64,000 nucleotides of DNA from Fasciolopsis buskii. Taxonomy: Eukaryota; Platyhelminthes; Trematoda; Plagiorchiida; Fasciolidae. Made by a program: the position numbers and the translations under genes. Location of the stretch: assembly GCA_008360955.1 (NCBI GenBank), contig LUCM01001514.1, positions 569,011-633,010 of the forward strand. Direction: 5' to 3'. The notes under the pieces were generated by a model. That model was not told the origin of the DNA. It worked only from the letters and a program-made list of their open reading frames with translations, and ran no database searches. Positions 37,373-48,785 of the stretch are shown piece after piece (position 1 is the stretch's first letter; every line of letters starts with the position of its first letter).

Positions 37373-39357
37373 GGGCTTTCAACTATTTAATCTGCAGCCT
37401 ACAAAGTTTACTAGGCTTCTCGTGTTTACGTTCAGTGTTCGGAGAAGTTAGAAGAATAATGGTAAAATGAAGTTGTGCGTACAGATCGTCTGCCGCATTT
37501 TGCGGGTTAGAAGCTTTACCATTCAAAGGTTTGCAGGGCATCAAGGATTTTGTCCCATCGAGTCGACACGCAGGTAGGGACAGTATGGTCGTTACACATG
37601 GGTGCAGAGGGTTTGTCACGAAAAAGGAATTTGCGCGTGACCATCTTATAGTCACCCCAAGGAACAGTTTTGCTATCAAGACCTTAACATTAGAAAGCTT
37701 TGCGTAAAAACTGAGCCCATTTTGGCAAACTCTTCTACTAAAATACGTCCATGATCCCACATGGATTAGGGATGACACTGTTAGAGAACGCCCCAAATTG
37801 GATGTGTATATCTCCCGCTGGGCTCATTTCAAGACGATTTCCTGCCCATTACTGACGCAATGAACCACGTTTCTACCGTAAAAGGCACCAAACCGGTGAC
37901 CGAAGGCCCCAACTCCCATGGGTACTTCCTGGACCACCTTCACTGCTCCTGGTTGCCTTCCCCCTCTTGTTGCCACCATTCAGCAAGGAGAATGAACACG
38001 GAACCTATTTCATCTGGCAGGAACCCGAGATATTCTAAATCTACTTTCTTCCATATGCTTACCATAATAAGCACATCCACTGAAAGTAGCCTTCATGGAT
38101 TTGATCACCTGTCTGAGAGTTTTACTTTATTACTGTCATCCCGACATACCGCACCACCCCCATGCTCCCGGCTTTACTTTAGGGAAATTTGAACCAACTG
38201 CCAATTCTGCTACGCAGCTGTAATTGGGACTTCTTTTTAATAACAAACGAAAGGAAATGGCAAGTAAAAGTTTTACCCATTGCCGCACAAATGCTTGCTC
38301 ATACCGTCGATGCCCGCCAAAAGGAACAGCCGTGACCGATTAAGCTTCAAAATCCGCAAACTCTGAAAAACTCCCTCGGGAACAGAGATTTCTTTTGTTC
38401 ACACGAGTACGATGCATTGTAAACATTTTGAACACCACTATAGACTTCTCTAGTAAACAACAAGAGGTGTGTGCTCTCAACGGGGCTCAAAATGCAAGTA
38501 GGTTTGTCCAAACTAATGAAATTAAGAGCCAAACTTACCAAGGTTTTCGCGATTCCTATCCAGTTTAACACTTAAAATAAGTTATCTCAAAAGCCCTTAA
38601 GAAACTGCGGAAGAATTTGGCAGATTCCTTGCCTCATCTGCAGCAAATGACAGTAAACGTCCGGCCTGGTATCCAACCTGCTTGACCCCGGAAACATTCC
38701 AAAAATTTTCTTTCTCACCGAGAAAATGGCTTCGCCGTTGACGCAAACAAAAGTTAGCTACCAATCTGGACCAGACTCATTACGTCCGGCTAAAGTCTTG
38801 CCGGGTGTGGGGGTATTTTAATTCTAGTGGCCAAAATGTTCAACTTCCGTCCAATCCAGTTCTTTTATCCCAATTGGAAATCGTCTATCAGAGTACGCAT
38901 AAGCAAGAGAGGTACGCAACGTGGTCTAGCCAACTGTTTAGCAATGAACTATACACCAATTACTTTCAGAATCGTATAGCATTTGATTAAATAGCAAAGC
39001 ACGTTGCTCCTCAAAGGCACCAATCCTGTCAAAACTGGGTTGCTCCAGAAGAAATATTGCGCCGCGTGTGTGACTGTCTGCCGAAGTGCAATCGTAGGGG
39101 CCGAAAACGCCGAAAAGTCCAGGATGATAGTCTACTTGAGCTTGGCAGAAGTCTCCGATAGCACATTTCATCGCGTGCTAACAAACAGGGTCAAGTCTTA
39201 AGCAATCACTGAGCCTATACTTTCATGGTTAATGTTATATCTTCCAAGCGACTTGAGTAAATGAATACAATTCTCATCCAAGCAAGTAACCAGCGGCGTA
39301 ATTCAAAGCAGCTGATCAGGCCATCTGCGTTCTATGTTATACGTTACAGTATCACAG
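37373..39357. other. Spacer of the large inverted repeat, right part; no gene recognised
   Basis: Frames of up to about 137 codons (37,383-37,796, -) without recognisable motifs. Confidence 0.4.
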
Positions 39358-42300
39358 GTTGATATGCTGAAGGGACTTGGATAAAGGCCGTAGGGATTTT
39401 GGATTTGATTCAATTACAGGAGGCGTTTCTCGGCAGTCTTCATGAGTATTAAACGTCGAGGCCATTAGGGATGAAGTGTGAGCCATATTTCCCCTACTTT
39501 GATCATCCAACCGCGAGCAACGACTCCTGTGCTCCCACAGTTTGGTCTGGCCGCACACAGCACATTGCATAGCACTCAGACACTTGTTCCCCATGCAATA
39601 TCGCTTCCATTTGTTCATATAAAATATTATGTAATGAAGAGAAAAAGTGGTCGGCTGTGAAAGCGCAGATAAGAGTAACAGCCGAATTAACGTGCACACG
39701 ATATTCCACAAAAACTCCTTCACCAATGTCTGCTTTCAAAGCTTCCTACTGCGCGACCTCAAAGGCAAATTATTTGCAAGGTTTTCACCGCTTCAGCGTG
39801 GCTAGCTAGTAATAAATTTTGTACGAGAAAGATACACAATAACAAAATGCACGTCTTCAGCGTAAATATAACAAAACACAAAAATATTCATCAATAACGG
39901 TCTTTGGCACTCTAAGAAATACAGCGGACACTGATTAACGTTTAACAGCTCATCACAACGAATTCTTGCCCGGCAGAGGACCCATAGCACCGATGATTAG
40001 TCGAGAAGCCCTTGTTTATGGGGTGACATTTTTGGCATTTACTTGCATCTGCCTGAAGAGCGTAGCCTTTTCCGCACTACGGCCGCTCTTGATGAATAAC
40101 TTAGCTAGGGAGCAGCTGCGAGAATCAAAACGTGTGGGAGAGGAAAATCATGGGGACTTTTGCGGAGCCTCGTGCGGTGAGAATTTTGGTGAGGCACGGT
40201 ATGTGCACTTTGCGTAGGTAACCCAACCACTTTGTCACGTACGTCAAAGACAATAGCCTTCTTGAGGGTATTAGTGCGTCTAATTGTCTCCGTTCTGATA
40301 ACATCTAATCTTCTGGCTTTGAATAAGCTGTGTGAGTCGGTTGCATCAGCCGGCTTAACAGTGTCGGTCGGAGGAGAGTCTTTTGACAAGGCGTGTTCCA
40401 TCGATTCTGCTTTGTCAAAAAATTACAGGTCACTCGCTTGAATTTGGTAACCTTCCACTTAGTCATACTGTGAGCATCTACGAGGGCTACCTGGCAATGC
40501 TTGATGCCTTTAGGTATTAGGGTTTTTGTGCATGTTGCATGTCTACCAGTGAGCGCGGTTCGCGTCACTCTACGCAGATTATTCCGTCGTTACAGGCGTT
40601 TGAGCACTATCGTGAAGGGAAACGAAGCCACTCGCGCGTGAATGATTTATGGATGAATGAGAAACATTAAAACGTACCGAAAACTTGTGAATGAAACTAA
40701 TGCATAGGCAGGTCACGGGATAAGTTTAATCGCGGAATCATTTTTCGATGATGCATAATATGAATGCTTTTAAAGCAGCGGCTGAAGACAAAAGAAATTC
40801 TGTAGTTTAAGGTTAGTGGAAAGATCTTCGGAATATTTTGGTAAAAGCTGGATCGAAAATGTTGTACAGAATATATTAACAAAACCTCTCAGCGGAAATA
40901 ATGTCCAAATGTGTCTTAAGATCTTGGAATAATGCCAAATAAACTCAGAAAAGCTAAGAGTGGTGGGTCACAGAAACAGACGGTTAGAGGTAGCCAAAGT
41001 ACTGACAAAAGGCTTACATAGAAGTGAAGTCCCAATTCGGTATTCAACAAGAAATCCCAATAATTTTTGGAGAGATGTTACTGATTTAAAAGTAGAACGA
41101 CAATGACGAAGAACCGAACTTCAAGGGAAGCTAATAAAATGGTGCACAACAAATAAGAGGCCACGAAGACCTTAGTGTTCTGTGACGGTATGGGTCTCGA
41201 GGTTTGGGGCGTACGCGGCACTTCAGTAGTGTTAGCAACTGTGTTTTTGCCAGTCGTCAAAATCCATTTGAGATGAGCTGCTCGGGGCGGTCATTAGCGT
41301 GGCTAGGATTGTCTTAGGGTTATGCAGCCCGGTACTAGAGCGTCAGATCTGGGCAGCATCTCCCTAGCAGAGATTGGAAACCAGCATATATGACGGGGCG
41401 GAGCTGCCGGTGGGGGTTCGCGTTGCATTTGTGGCCATTGGTGAGCCTAGAGAAGAGCCGCAGGGGGATAGAGAGGGCAGTCTAATTTGTTCCAGCTGGT
41501 ATTAGGGTGAATGAATAAAAATAGAAACAGCCGTAATAGTCAGTTTTTTACAAAGGTTACAGTGTCCAGACGGCTGTCTTAAAATGCACAGGAGGGAGTG
41601 TTTCCTCGACGGAGTGTGCAAGAAACTTTTCGTCTGCTTATTCCCTGCAAGGTGGATGGCTCAGTCACTCCTAGGCTGCGTGGTCCCTATTCGTAACGTG
41701 TTTCTCAGTCATCTTTTGACAGCATCTCAGAAACAGATTACAGTGGTCTCACAGGACGGCTAGCGCAAGGGTTTGTGAATTAAAGTCACTAACTTTTCTG
41801 TCTGCGGAACTCCTCTGGGCCCGCTGTATATTCGACGGGGATCAGTTATGACTGATCATGTGAACTACCGCCGATTTTTACTACTTTCATTTGCCAGAAA
41901 AGGACATAACTGAATGGGTCGCGGATGGCAGCGTGGGTTGGATGCTAGGACAGGTTTTGTCACGGAGATTCATAAAATGGAGGGAAGGAAGAAGCATGAG
42001 AATATCAGGATTAGTAATTTGTGTTTAAACAGGACGATATCAACTTGTACCGCATAGTAGTTTCGGTAATTGTGCAAGAATAATTAAGAAAGAACAACGA
42101 CAGCCGTTGTTCTAGGCGTCATCACACGTAGAAGTTGCGCGGTTGGGGGCGGCATGTTGAAAATAGAGTGGTGGATGGTNNNNNNNNNNNNNNNNNNNNN
42201 NNNNNAAGCATAAGCAGACAGTCCAATGCGCTACTTCCACAGACCGTCCAACAACGCAGCCAGATGCTTCTCTACCGAACAAGGGCAGTGGAGGATTTTC

Positions 42301-42590
42301 CCTTTCTCAGGGTCAAGTCTGGTCCGATGGCATACATATCCATTATAGAATGTGGTCTATTCCTTCGCAGCCCGAATTTGCTTTTGTTCCTAGGTTCAAA
42401 CTGAACCCAGCGGGATCATTTTTCTACCCAGTGGAAGAATGGTTGAGCCCGTAGTTTCTCTGACTGATCTTAGTTGTCCGAGTTACATATATATTCATGT
42501 TTTCGCGACTGCTGAGGGTGGTCTGTTTCCCCCACGTTCGGATATGCTGAAGCAAACATTTCACAGTCATTCGGGTTTTCGCCTTTATGG
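39358..42590 (-). repeat. Large inverted repeat, right arm (3.2 kb, contains 26-N gap)
   Basis: Partner of 27,738-30,956. It contains a 26-base N run at 42,180-42,205. The left arm has a single base at that point, which is why the coordinate sum changes by 25. The 11-bp indel relative to the left arm lies near 39,378-39,386. A CR1-like LINE begins about 300 bp beyond the outer end. Confidence 0.95.
42180..42205. other. Assembly gap (26 N)
   Basis: The homologous position in the left arm holds one A between GGATGGT and AAGCATAAGC, so the true gap is probably about one base. Confidence 0.9.
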
Positions 42591-42899
42591 GAAGAAACCT
42601 CAAATCTACAAAGCTAGCGGTTTATCATCTACGTATACTTGCCATTCCGGTTACGTTGATGCTAAACGACGACGGGTAGGTTTGAGCCATGTAGAGCCGC
42701 TAGATCTGTAGGTGCTTTTAAGGACTTTTCGGGACAGTGAGTCAACTAGAGGCAGATAATGATAAGAATGTTTAGCCACAAATCACTAGCCGAGTATAAA
42801 TGAACCGACGTGAAGAAGTATATGTCTGATTAATCAAGTTAATGACCAAGTCAACTACCTGGGTAGTCTTCGAGGGTTGGTAAAAACCGACGCTGGCTC

Positions 42900-43960
42900 C
42901 AATTAATTAAATAAAAGATGGCACATTTATAAATTTAGATAAGGCGCCTTTGAACCGTATCAGAGTCTAGTTCGAGCGGACAGAGCCTGGTAGCTTATTT
43001 CATAGGGTATTGTAGGCAGATGAGTAATTTTGATCTAAAAGGTAGTCTGGATCTTGCTGTTCCCAAGGCTAAGAACCGATTTTTGAGTGGATAAGAAGAC
43101 TCGGTTTCAGACAGAATGAGATTTCCGATCATGTAAGCTTGCAGGTTGACAATTCCAAGAGGAATATAAGGTTCAGATGGACGTAGGATATCCACCTGCG
43201 GTTAAGATGCAGCACCCCTCATCATCTATTGCTGAGGTTTGATGTTGCATACAGATGTTTCCCTATGAAATCCCGTTGCAGTTTACCTATTGCACAGTGA
43301 TCAGTCCTGAGCACAATGGAGCAGGTCACCGTGAACAGCTGTAATTGTGGTCGTAGTTGGGAGTTGTATAGCATAAGCACAACGATTAAGGTGCAGAATA
43401 AGGTAAATGTTAGGCCATAGTCCCACCTGGATTGAGAATTTCACGGATCGCCTGCAAGTGGAATTTGACTGAGCCTGAGCGTGCCAAGTTGAGCTCTTCC
43501 AGAGGCTGAGTCAGTAGTTCTAGAGGGCCATTTGTAAGGGAGGTTCCCCGAGTGATATGACACCTTTAGGTTCGAAAAACGCCCTTTGATGCAAAGAAAT
43601 GCCACAAACCTTGCCTGTACTAACCAACCAGTGAGTTTAATTACTCAAAGATATTGACCGCTCCTCGGGTTCTGGACAATGGCTTCAACGAGCTGACTAA
43701 CTGGATGTCGTCGGGAAATAGAAGAGTCGCGTCATGCAGTCCCATTTAAAATACAACTTGTGCAAAGGATGAATAGTAGGAGTCCGGGAATGCTGCCCCT
43801 CACTACACCACTGGTGATTGGACAGGGTTGGAATGGGGTTCCTTGGTTATGGACACCTCGTCAAAGGTTTGAAAGGTAATGCGTTAACCAAGAACGGAGC
43901 GGATGTACTAAGCCGCATGGTATAATCCATGGTGGCAGTCGGTTATGGAACGGGAGATCA
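42900..43960 (-). mobile_element. CR1-like LINE 3' half, highly degenerate
   Basis: On the minus strand this aligns with the LINE at 34.45-36.2 kb. Shared features are a boxed PDD at 43,708-43,716 in place of the FADD box, a segment CAIGKLQRDF near 43.3 kb matching IAMDNLQREF, and a C-terminal stretch SRLPFRSKLL followed by ELDSDTVQRRL near 42.95-43.1 kb. Stop codons are frequent in all frames. It is an older copy of the same or a sister family, in the same orientation. Confidence 0.6.
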
Positions 43961-43999
43961 AAGAATTCGGTTATGCAAAGGAAGATGATCACAACCCCG

Positions 44000-44165
44000 G
44001 TAGAGTGCCGGATCCGGTCCGGATCCGGACCCTGTCAGGCAAATGGCGGGGAAAAATCCGGTAAACGTCCGGTTAATTTCCCTGAATAACGACGCTACAT
44101 ACAGAAAAACCCGGAAGCGCCACCGGTGCCCATCCGGTACTGGCTGGAAAAATGCTGGGCAAGCA
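44000..44165 (+). repeat. CCGG-rich dispersed element, copy 2, with 16-bp palindrome
   Basis: Homologous, in opposite orientation, to 32,925-33,085. It contains the perfect palindrome GGTCCGGATCCGGACC at 44,016-44,031, absent from the other copy. Confidence 0.55.
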
Positions 44166-44487
44166 AAATTGACGCAGCCTTTTACCTGCCTTTCGCCCTC
44201 GAAGCGATCGACAATTTTGACGCTCTTAATTAATGGTCAGGGTGACCAAATTAAAGAAATGAAGTTAGCATGAGGGACAATCTTTGTTACGGGAAACTGT
44301 GCCGAGATTCTCCAGCTGTGGGGCCGGTTGCCCAAAAGTCATTTATATGGCCTTTGGCAAGCCTCCAGTACTCTGAACTAAATGGTTTTGTGGTTTTCAA
44401 GCGATAGTTTTGCGGAACTTCCAGGGATTCCGAAACATCCAGTTTGTTTGAAAATTACTTTTTCCCTTTTTGTTTGTCCCAAAATTA

Positions 44488-44950
44488 TCAAACTCTTCCT
44501 TGCCAACTCACTGATTTTGGTCACTGTTTATTTTCTGCTCCATGCATTTACCCCCGGTTTTTTCGTCCTTGTGTTCCTTATTTAAGATTATTTTCTGGAT
44601 CTTTCGTGCAGTTCATTGATTTTTAGCCGTCATGCTCAGTCGAGTGTTGTTGAACCTGATCAAGCATGCAGAATCGCTTGTATTTGCTTGAACCACGGGA
44701 CAGCTCATCGTTCCTTTTTTGACTACATTTTAGCTCGATGGTGACCGAGGCTCACTGGTAAAGTACCGCAGAATTTCCGGGACAATCTTCTTCCTTCTTG
44801 AATTTTGCATCAAACTGGGCTGCGCGTTGCTTTGGGATTTTAAAATGCCATCCAGAACGTAGGAAGTCTATTATTGCGAGTGGCACAGTGGATTGCTGAT
44901 CGACCACACCGGGACCAAGACCAGAACGTTTGGTCTTCACAGGTCCTTTT
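44488..44950 (+). repeat. Third, diverged copy of the 9.2/10.8-kb repeat
   Basis: Aligns with 10,840-11,465. Shared stretches include ACTGATTTTGGTCA, TTGTATTTG..T.AACCACGG, GACCGAGGCTCACTG (GTTACTGAGGCTCACTG in the arm) and GGGCT.CGCGTTGCTTTGGG. A middle portion is deleted here. It extends the family past the end of the right arm. Confidence 0.75.
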
Positions 44951-45539
44951 CGTCGACGGGAATAAGTGCAGAGATATTCTGACGGGAGGGGAATGCCCTG
45001 TTGACACTCGGATAATAAACACATAAAGGTCGATGTGCTGCACTTAACTCGCCGAAGCGAAATAGAGGAAGAAGGGAAGGCTTGATGAATGTTGTGTTTG
45101 TGGTAGACTAGGTGAACCATAGTATTTTGTCTCTCAACTTAGAGAGGTTGGCAGTTGTGTCACAAATTGGATAACGTGAGTTGTGGGTATTAAGTGTTGC
45201 AAACTTTCAAGGATTTACTTGGCTGGCGTTTGTACACCATGTACACAGCTGGGAAGAATGCGGGACCGCAGACATCTGGCCGTATGCCAGCCTGGACCCG
45301 GTTTCCAGACAACATTTTCCTTGTGCATAGAGCTGGTTTTCGGATTTGGCAAGCAGGTTGCTTTTAAACCGATTTACTCCTTTTAGGATGGAGAAATCCA
45401 AGGTTTTTGTGTCCATATGCTGCAGTTTTTATAACATTGCCAAGATGCATATTTTGCTTATTTATATTGGCCGAGATTGAGCACTGTAGAAAGTGCAATT
45501 GTTAATAGGAGTGCAGGTTGGCACATAAGATACCGGCAG
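44951..45539. other. No gene recognised
   Basis: Short frames only; no structure I can name. Confidence 0.35.
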
Positions 45540-46150
45540 CCTAACGTACAACCATAATGAACTTGGACAAGGCCTTCGACAGCATTTCGCACACTCCATT
45601 GCTCTGCAAGTTTTAAAGCTGCGGCGTCGACAATCACATGCTAAAACCACTGGGAGGCATCCTGATCGTCCAAACCTTTGCATCGAAGGAGGAGAAGGCT
45701 TTCTTACAGCCAACAGAAGTTTCAACTCTAGTGTCACAAGGTTCGGCTCAAGCACTCCCTTCTTTTAACACACCCTAGCGACCTATCTCAGACTGCCCGA
45801 AAGTATTTTTTGTATGCGCATGCCGTTACTATAAAGGGCTCAAATGTGGAGCGCTTGCGGTCACCCGTAGATAATACCGAGCGCTGGTCTGACTTTTGCA
45901 GCCTTCTCACAAGCAACGATGGTTTCTTCAGCTTGACGTTAGGTAAAAATGATCGACATACTCGACGTCAGACTTCCCACTAACCTCCCCAAGTTTGATC
46001 AGCAAAACGCATTAGATTTCTAAGTAGACAGTATCCTTCTCCCTTCTCGTCGTCACCAATTTGCTGGCAAGACACCGTTCCGGGATTCCAACCTGATCCA
46101 AGAGTCATTCCTGCAAAGTGAGAGGGTCAGATTGCGCACGCTGACCTTTG
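45540..46150 (+). mobile_element. CR1-like LINE reverse transcriptase fragment
   Basis: The frame at 45,545 reads MNLDKAFDSISHTPLL, the motif A region of a CR1/Jockey-group reverse transcriptase. It continues through GVDNHMLKPLGG and TLVSQGS (normally SGVPQGS). Later segments are badly decayed and motif C is not recognisable. Both ends are truncated. Confidence 0.6.
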
Positions 46151-47829
46151 AGATCCAAAAGTGCTAGAGGGTGTTCAGAGGGCCCCCCAAATTGTTTGAA
46201 GGCTCACCAATGTTTCCTAACACATCCACTCTTCAAGGGTTAATTTCTGTCCCACTTGTTTGGGGCACAAACCAGATTGTATGAATTAGGTCCTCTTCCC
46301 ACCAATAAAAGTGCAGAAACAATTGAATTCCTTCCCTTTCTTCTTAAAGTAACAGACCTTTTGAAACCGTAGTCTTGGGCACTCCGAAGGGTCGCCTTCT
46401 CTGTCCATGTGATGATAACCACATGGAACGTACTTCCTGAGGTAATCGCAACGCCGACGAGCAACAAGTTTTTAGGAGCAAACTGGGTGTCCACCTGGGC
46501 ATGACAGGGTAATCCCCTGTAAGCCTTGACCGAATCAGAATAAAAACAAAATCACAGAAATGGAACAAACATATACCTCCACCATCTGCGCATATCTGCC
46601 TATCTAGTCAACCATTGGCATTTTCGTGACCCTACCCAGTATACCAGGTCCTCCCTTCCTGTTTGCCTGGTCTACTAATGGCACTTACCCAATCAGGCAG
46701 GAGCGTTTATTGGGCTTGAAAATGCTTAATATTTCAATAATTTCAGACCGCCGTTCCAAGGCCCGACACCAAAAGTTCAGGTGGTGGCAACACTGAAGCA
46801 GGCGCACAAGATAGAACTTATTGTGAGTGACTTTGGCCTGCTCAACACACGCTTTAATGACCTCATTTTCTCTTCTGGAGTGCGAACCAACTCTCGAGCA
46901 TTCTTTTACATGGCTGATGGGGTGGGCTAGTAGGCACATGTGGGCAGCCCACCCGATGTAGAGTGACCCCCGTGCTGTCGATTCTGCCCTGTGTTCTCAT
47001 CGATGAGATCCAGGTGTCGGAACTCTTGTGGCCGACTGGTTGCGGACCATAAAATTCACGTTGAAGTATGCAACTGCACTAGCGCGAACGAGTGAGCTAC
47101 CCACTGGGTGCCGAAATGAGGTAATTGCCCAGCTAAGAGAACCTCCACAGCTGACATTCCGCGGTCCATTTTTCGTCAAGAGTCGACCGGCCTTGAGCGA
47201 CAGTCACAGAAATTCTAACCATAGTAATGCAACATTCTCTGCGTTGATCAACGATGAGGCCTTATATCCGGGTCGAAACTGTGCAGTCATAAAATAAAAG
47301 CAGCAAGTAACATAAGACTGTTTGGGGAGACTATCAGGTAGTTCAATGCCCACAGAATCACATCGGCCGACGACTTATGAGGAGCCCTTAATAATGGGCG
47401 CTAGCAATAATTTTCGAATTAACAAGTGCACGTTCTAATGTGTATTTAGCAAAGTTTATGGAATTTTCACAGCCAGTTTACCCGGTCTCCATTCCTAAAT
47501 GGGGACTTCAGAATTTTCAAGATCACATCTCACAAAGGCAGGCTGCAAAACTGAACCTACTCTGTGCTGGCAATGTGATACCTACCAGAGTTCGTAAAAC
47601 AGTGCTTCACTTTAGACTTAAAATATAGCACAGTCGGCCGCTGCCAAAAATGAGCGGAAGAATATAACCAGATTAGAAGAAAGTTACAACGTAGGGGACG
47701 AAAGAATTTTGAAAAGTCGATCCCGCGTAAACTGCCAAAAACGTGACAGCAATTTCAAAATACCCAGACATTTGAAAAAACAGCGACGAAATTACGAAAA
47801 ACAATACAGGACCAAAAAGCAGGTTTTTA
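46151..47829. other. No gene recognised
   Basis: Frames of up to about 90 codons, no motifs. I found no Penelope reverse transcriptase upstream of the endonuclease at 48.1 kb. Confidence 0.4.
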
Positions 47830-48089
47830 GTTGTTCCCGTTCACTTCAATACAAAGCAGTGAATGTGGTTGGAGATGGATGAAGGGAAATTTTCGGTTCG
47901 CAGTCACACCGTTTAACAACTTTAAGAATGTGTGTGCAGGTGTAATCTGTCAGTTTTTTCCACGGTTATTTTGTACTCCACTTGCTGGATAATGACAAGT
48001 GGGCCAAGAAAGCTTAAGAGCCTGGAAAAATTGTTTTTGAGCACACAGACGGGATATACAACCGGTTAGATGCTTCTTTGGCTGTGTTC
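47830..48089 (-). repeat. Inverted copy of the Penelope-like 3' end
   Basis: Reverse complement of 48,525-48,785 at a constant coordinate sum of 96,614, with only about four mismatches in the best 240 bp. It is an upside-down copy of the last 25 codons and 3' flank of the element that follows. Confidence 0.9.
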
Positions 48090-48600
48090 GTCAAAATAGT
48101 GAAGAAGCCCGTAAACGTCTGCCTAACCTTCAAAAATGGCGCCAAAGCGGAAAACGTCCGACAGACTTTTGGGTTCAGTCAGTGGAACATTCTTTGCTGA
48201 ACAGTTAAAAACCATGTTCACATCCAAACTGATCATGTGCTTCCAACTAAAAGACAGATTGCCAGATTCTGCAGCTTTATTTTGTGTGTATTCATTCACC
48301 TGCTCCTGTGGGATTAGGTGTATCGGCCGCACGACCAGGCGTTTGTCCGGTCGCGTTCGAGAACACCTCCCGGCTTGGTTGAGCAGAGGAAAAATTAAGG
48401 CAATCACTAGCGCGGTGTGTTCACACCTTGTCGAGTCAAATCACTCAGTGAACTTGACAGGTGCTTTTCGCACCATTTACAAAGTTAGCAGCGGACAATC
48501 AAGAACTGTCAAGCGTCGCTTCTTGAACACAGCCAAAGAAGCATCTAACCGGTTGTTTATCCCGTCTGTGTGCTCAGAAACAATTTTTCCAGGCTCTTAA
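48090..48600 (+). mobile_element. Penelope-like element, GIY-YIG-type endonuclease end
   Basis: The frame 48,136-48,600 (154 codons) reads VYSFTCSCG, then CIGRTTRRLSGRVREHLPAWL, then SAVCSHLVESNHSVN and ends with PSVCSETIF. This order (CxCG, YIGRT, R..EHLP, S..HL...H) is that of the GIY-YIG-type endonuclease at the C-terminus of Penelope-like retroelements. The Tyr of the YIG half is Cys here (48,319-48,321). The reverse transcriptase that should precede it is missing: the element is 5'-truncated, and its left side is an inverted copy of its own end. The open frame and nearly identical flanks suggest a recent insertion. Confidence 0.8.
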
Positions 48601-48785
48601 GCTTTCTTGGCCCACTTGTCATTATCCAGCAAGTGGAGTACAAAATAACCGTGGAACAAACTGACAGATTACACCTGCACACACATTCTTAAAGTTGTTA
48701 AACGGTGTGACTGCGAACCGAAAATTTCCCTTCATCCATCTCCAACCATATTCACTGCTTTGTATTGAGGTGGATGGGAATAACT
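48525..48785 (+). repeat. Penelope-like 3' end (right arm)
   Basis: Partner of 47,830-48,089. It includes the last codons and stop of the endonuclease frame and about 185 bp of 3' flank. Confidence 0.9.
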
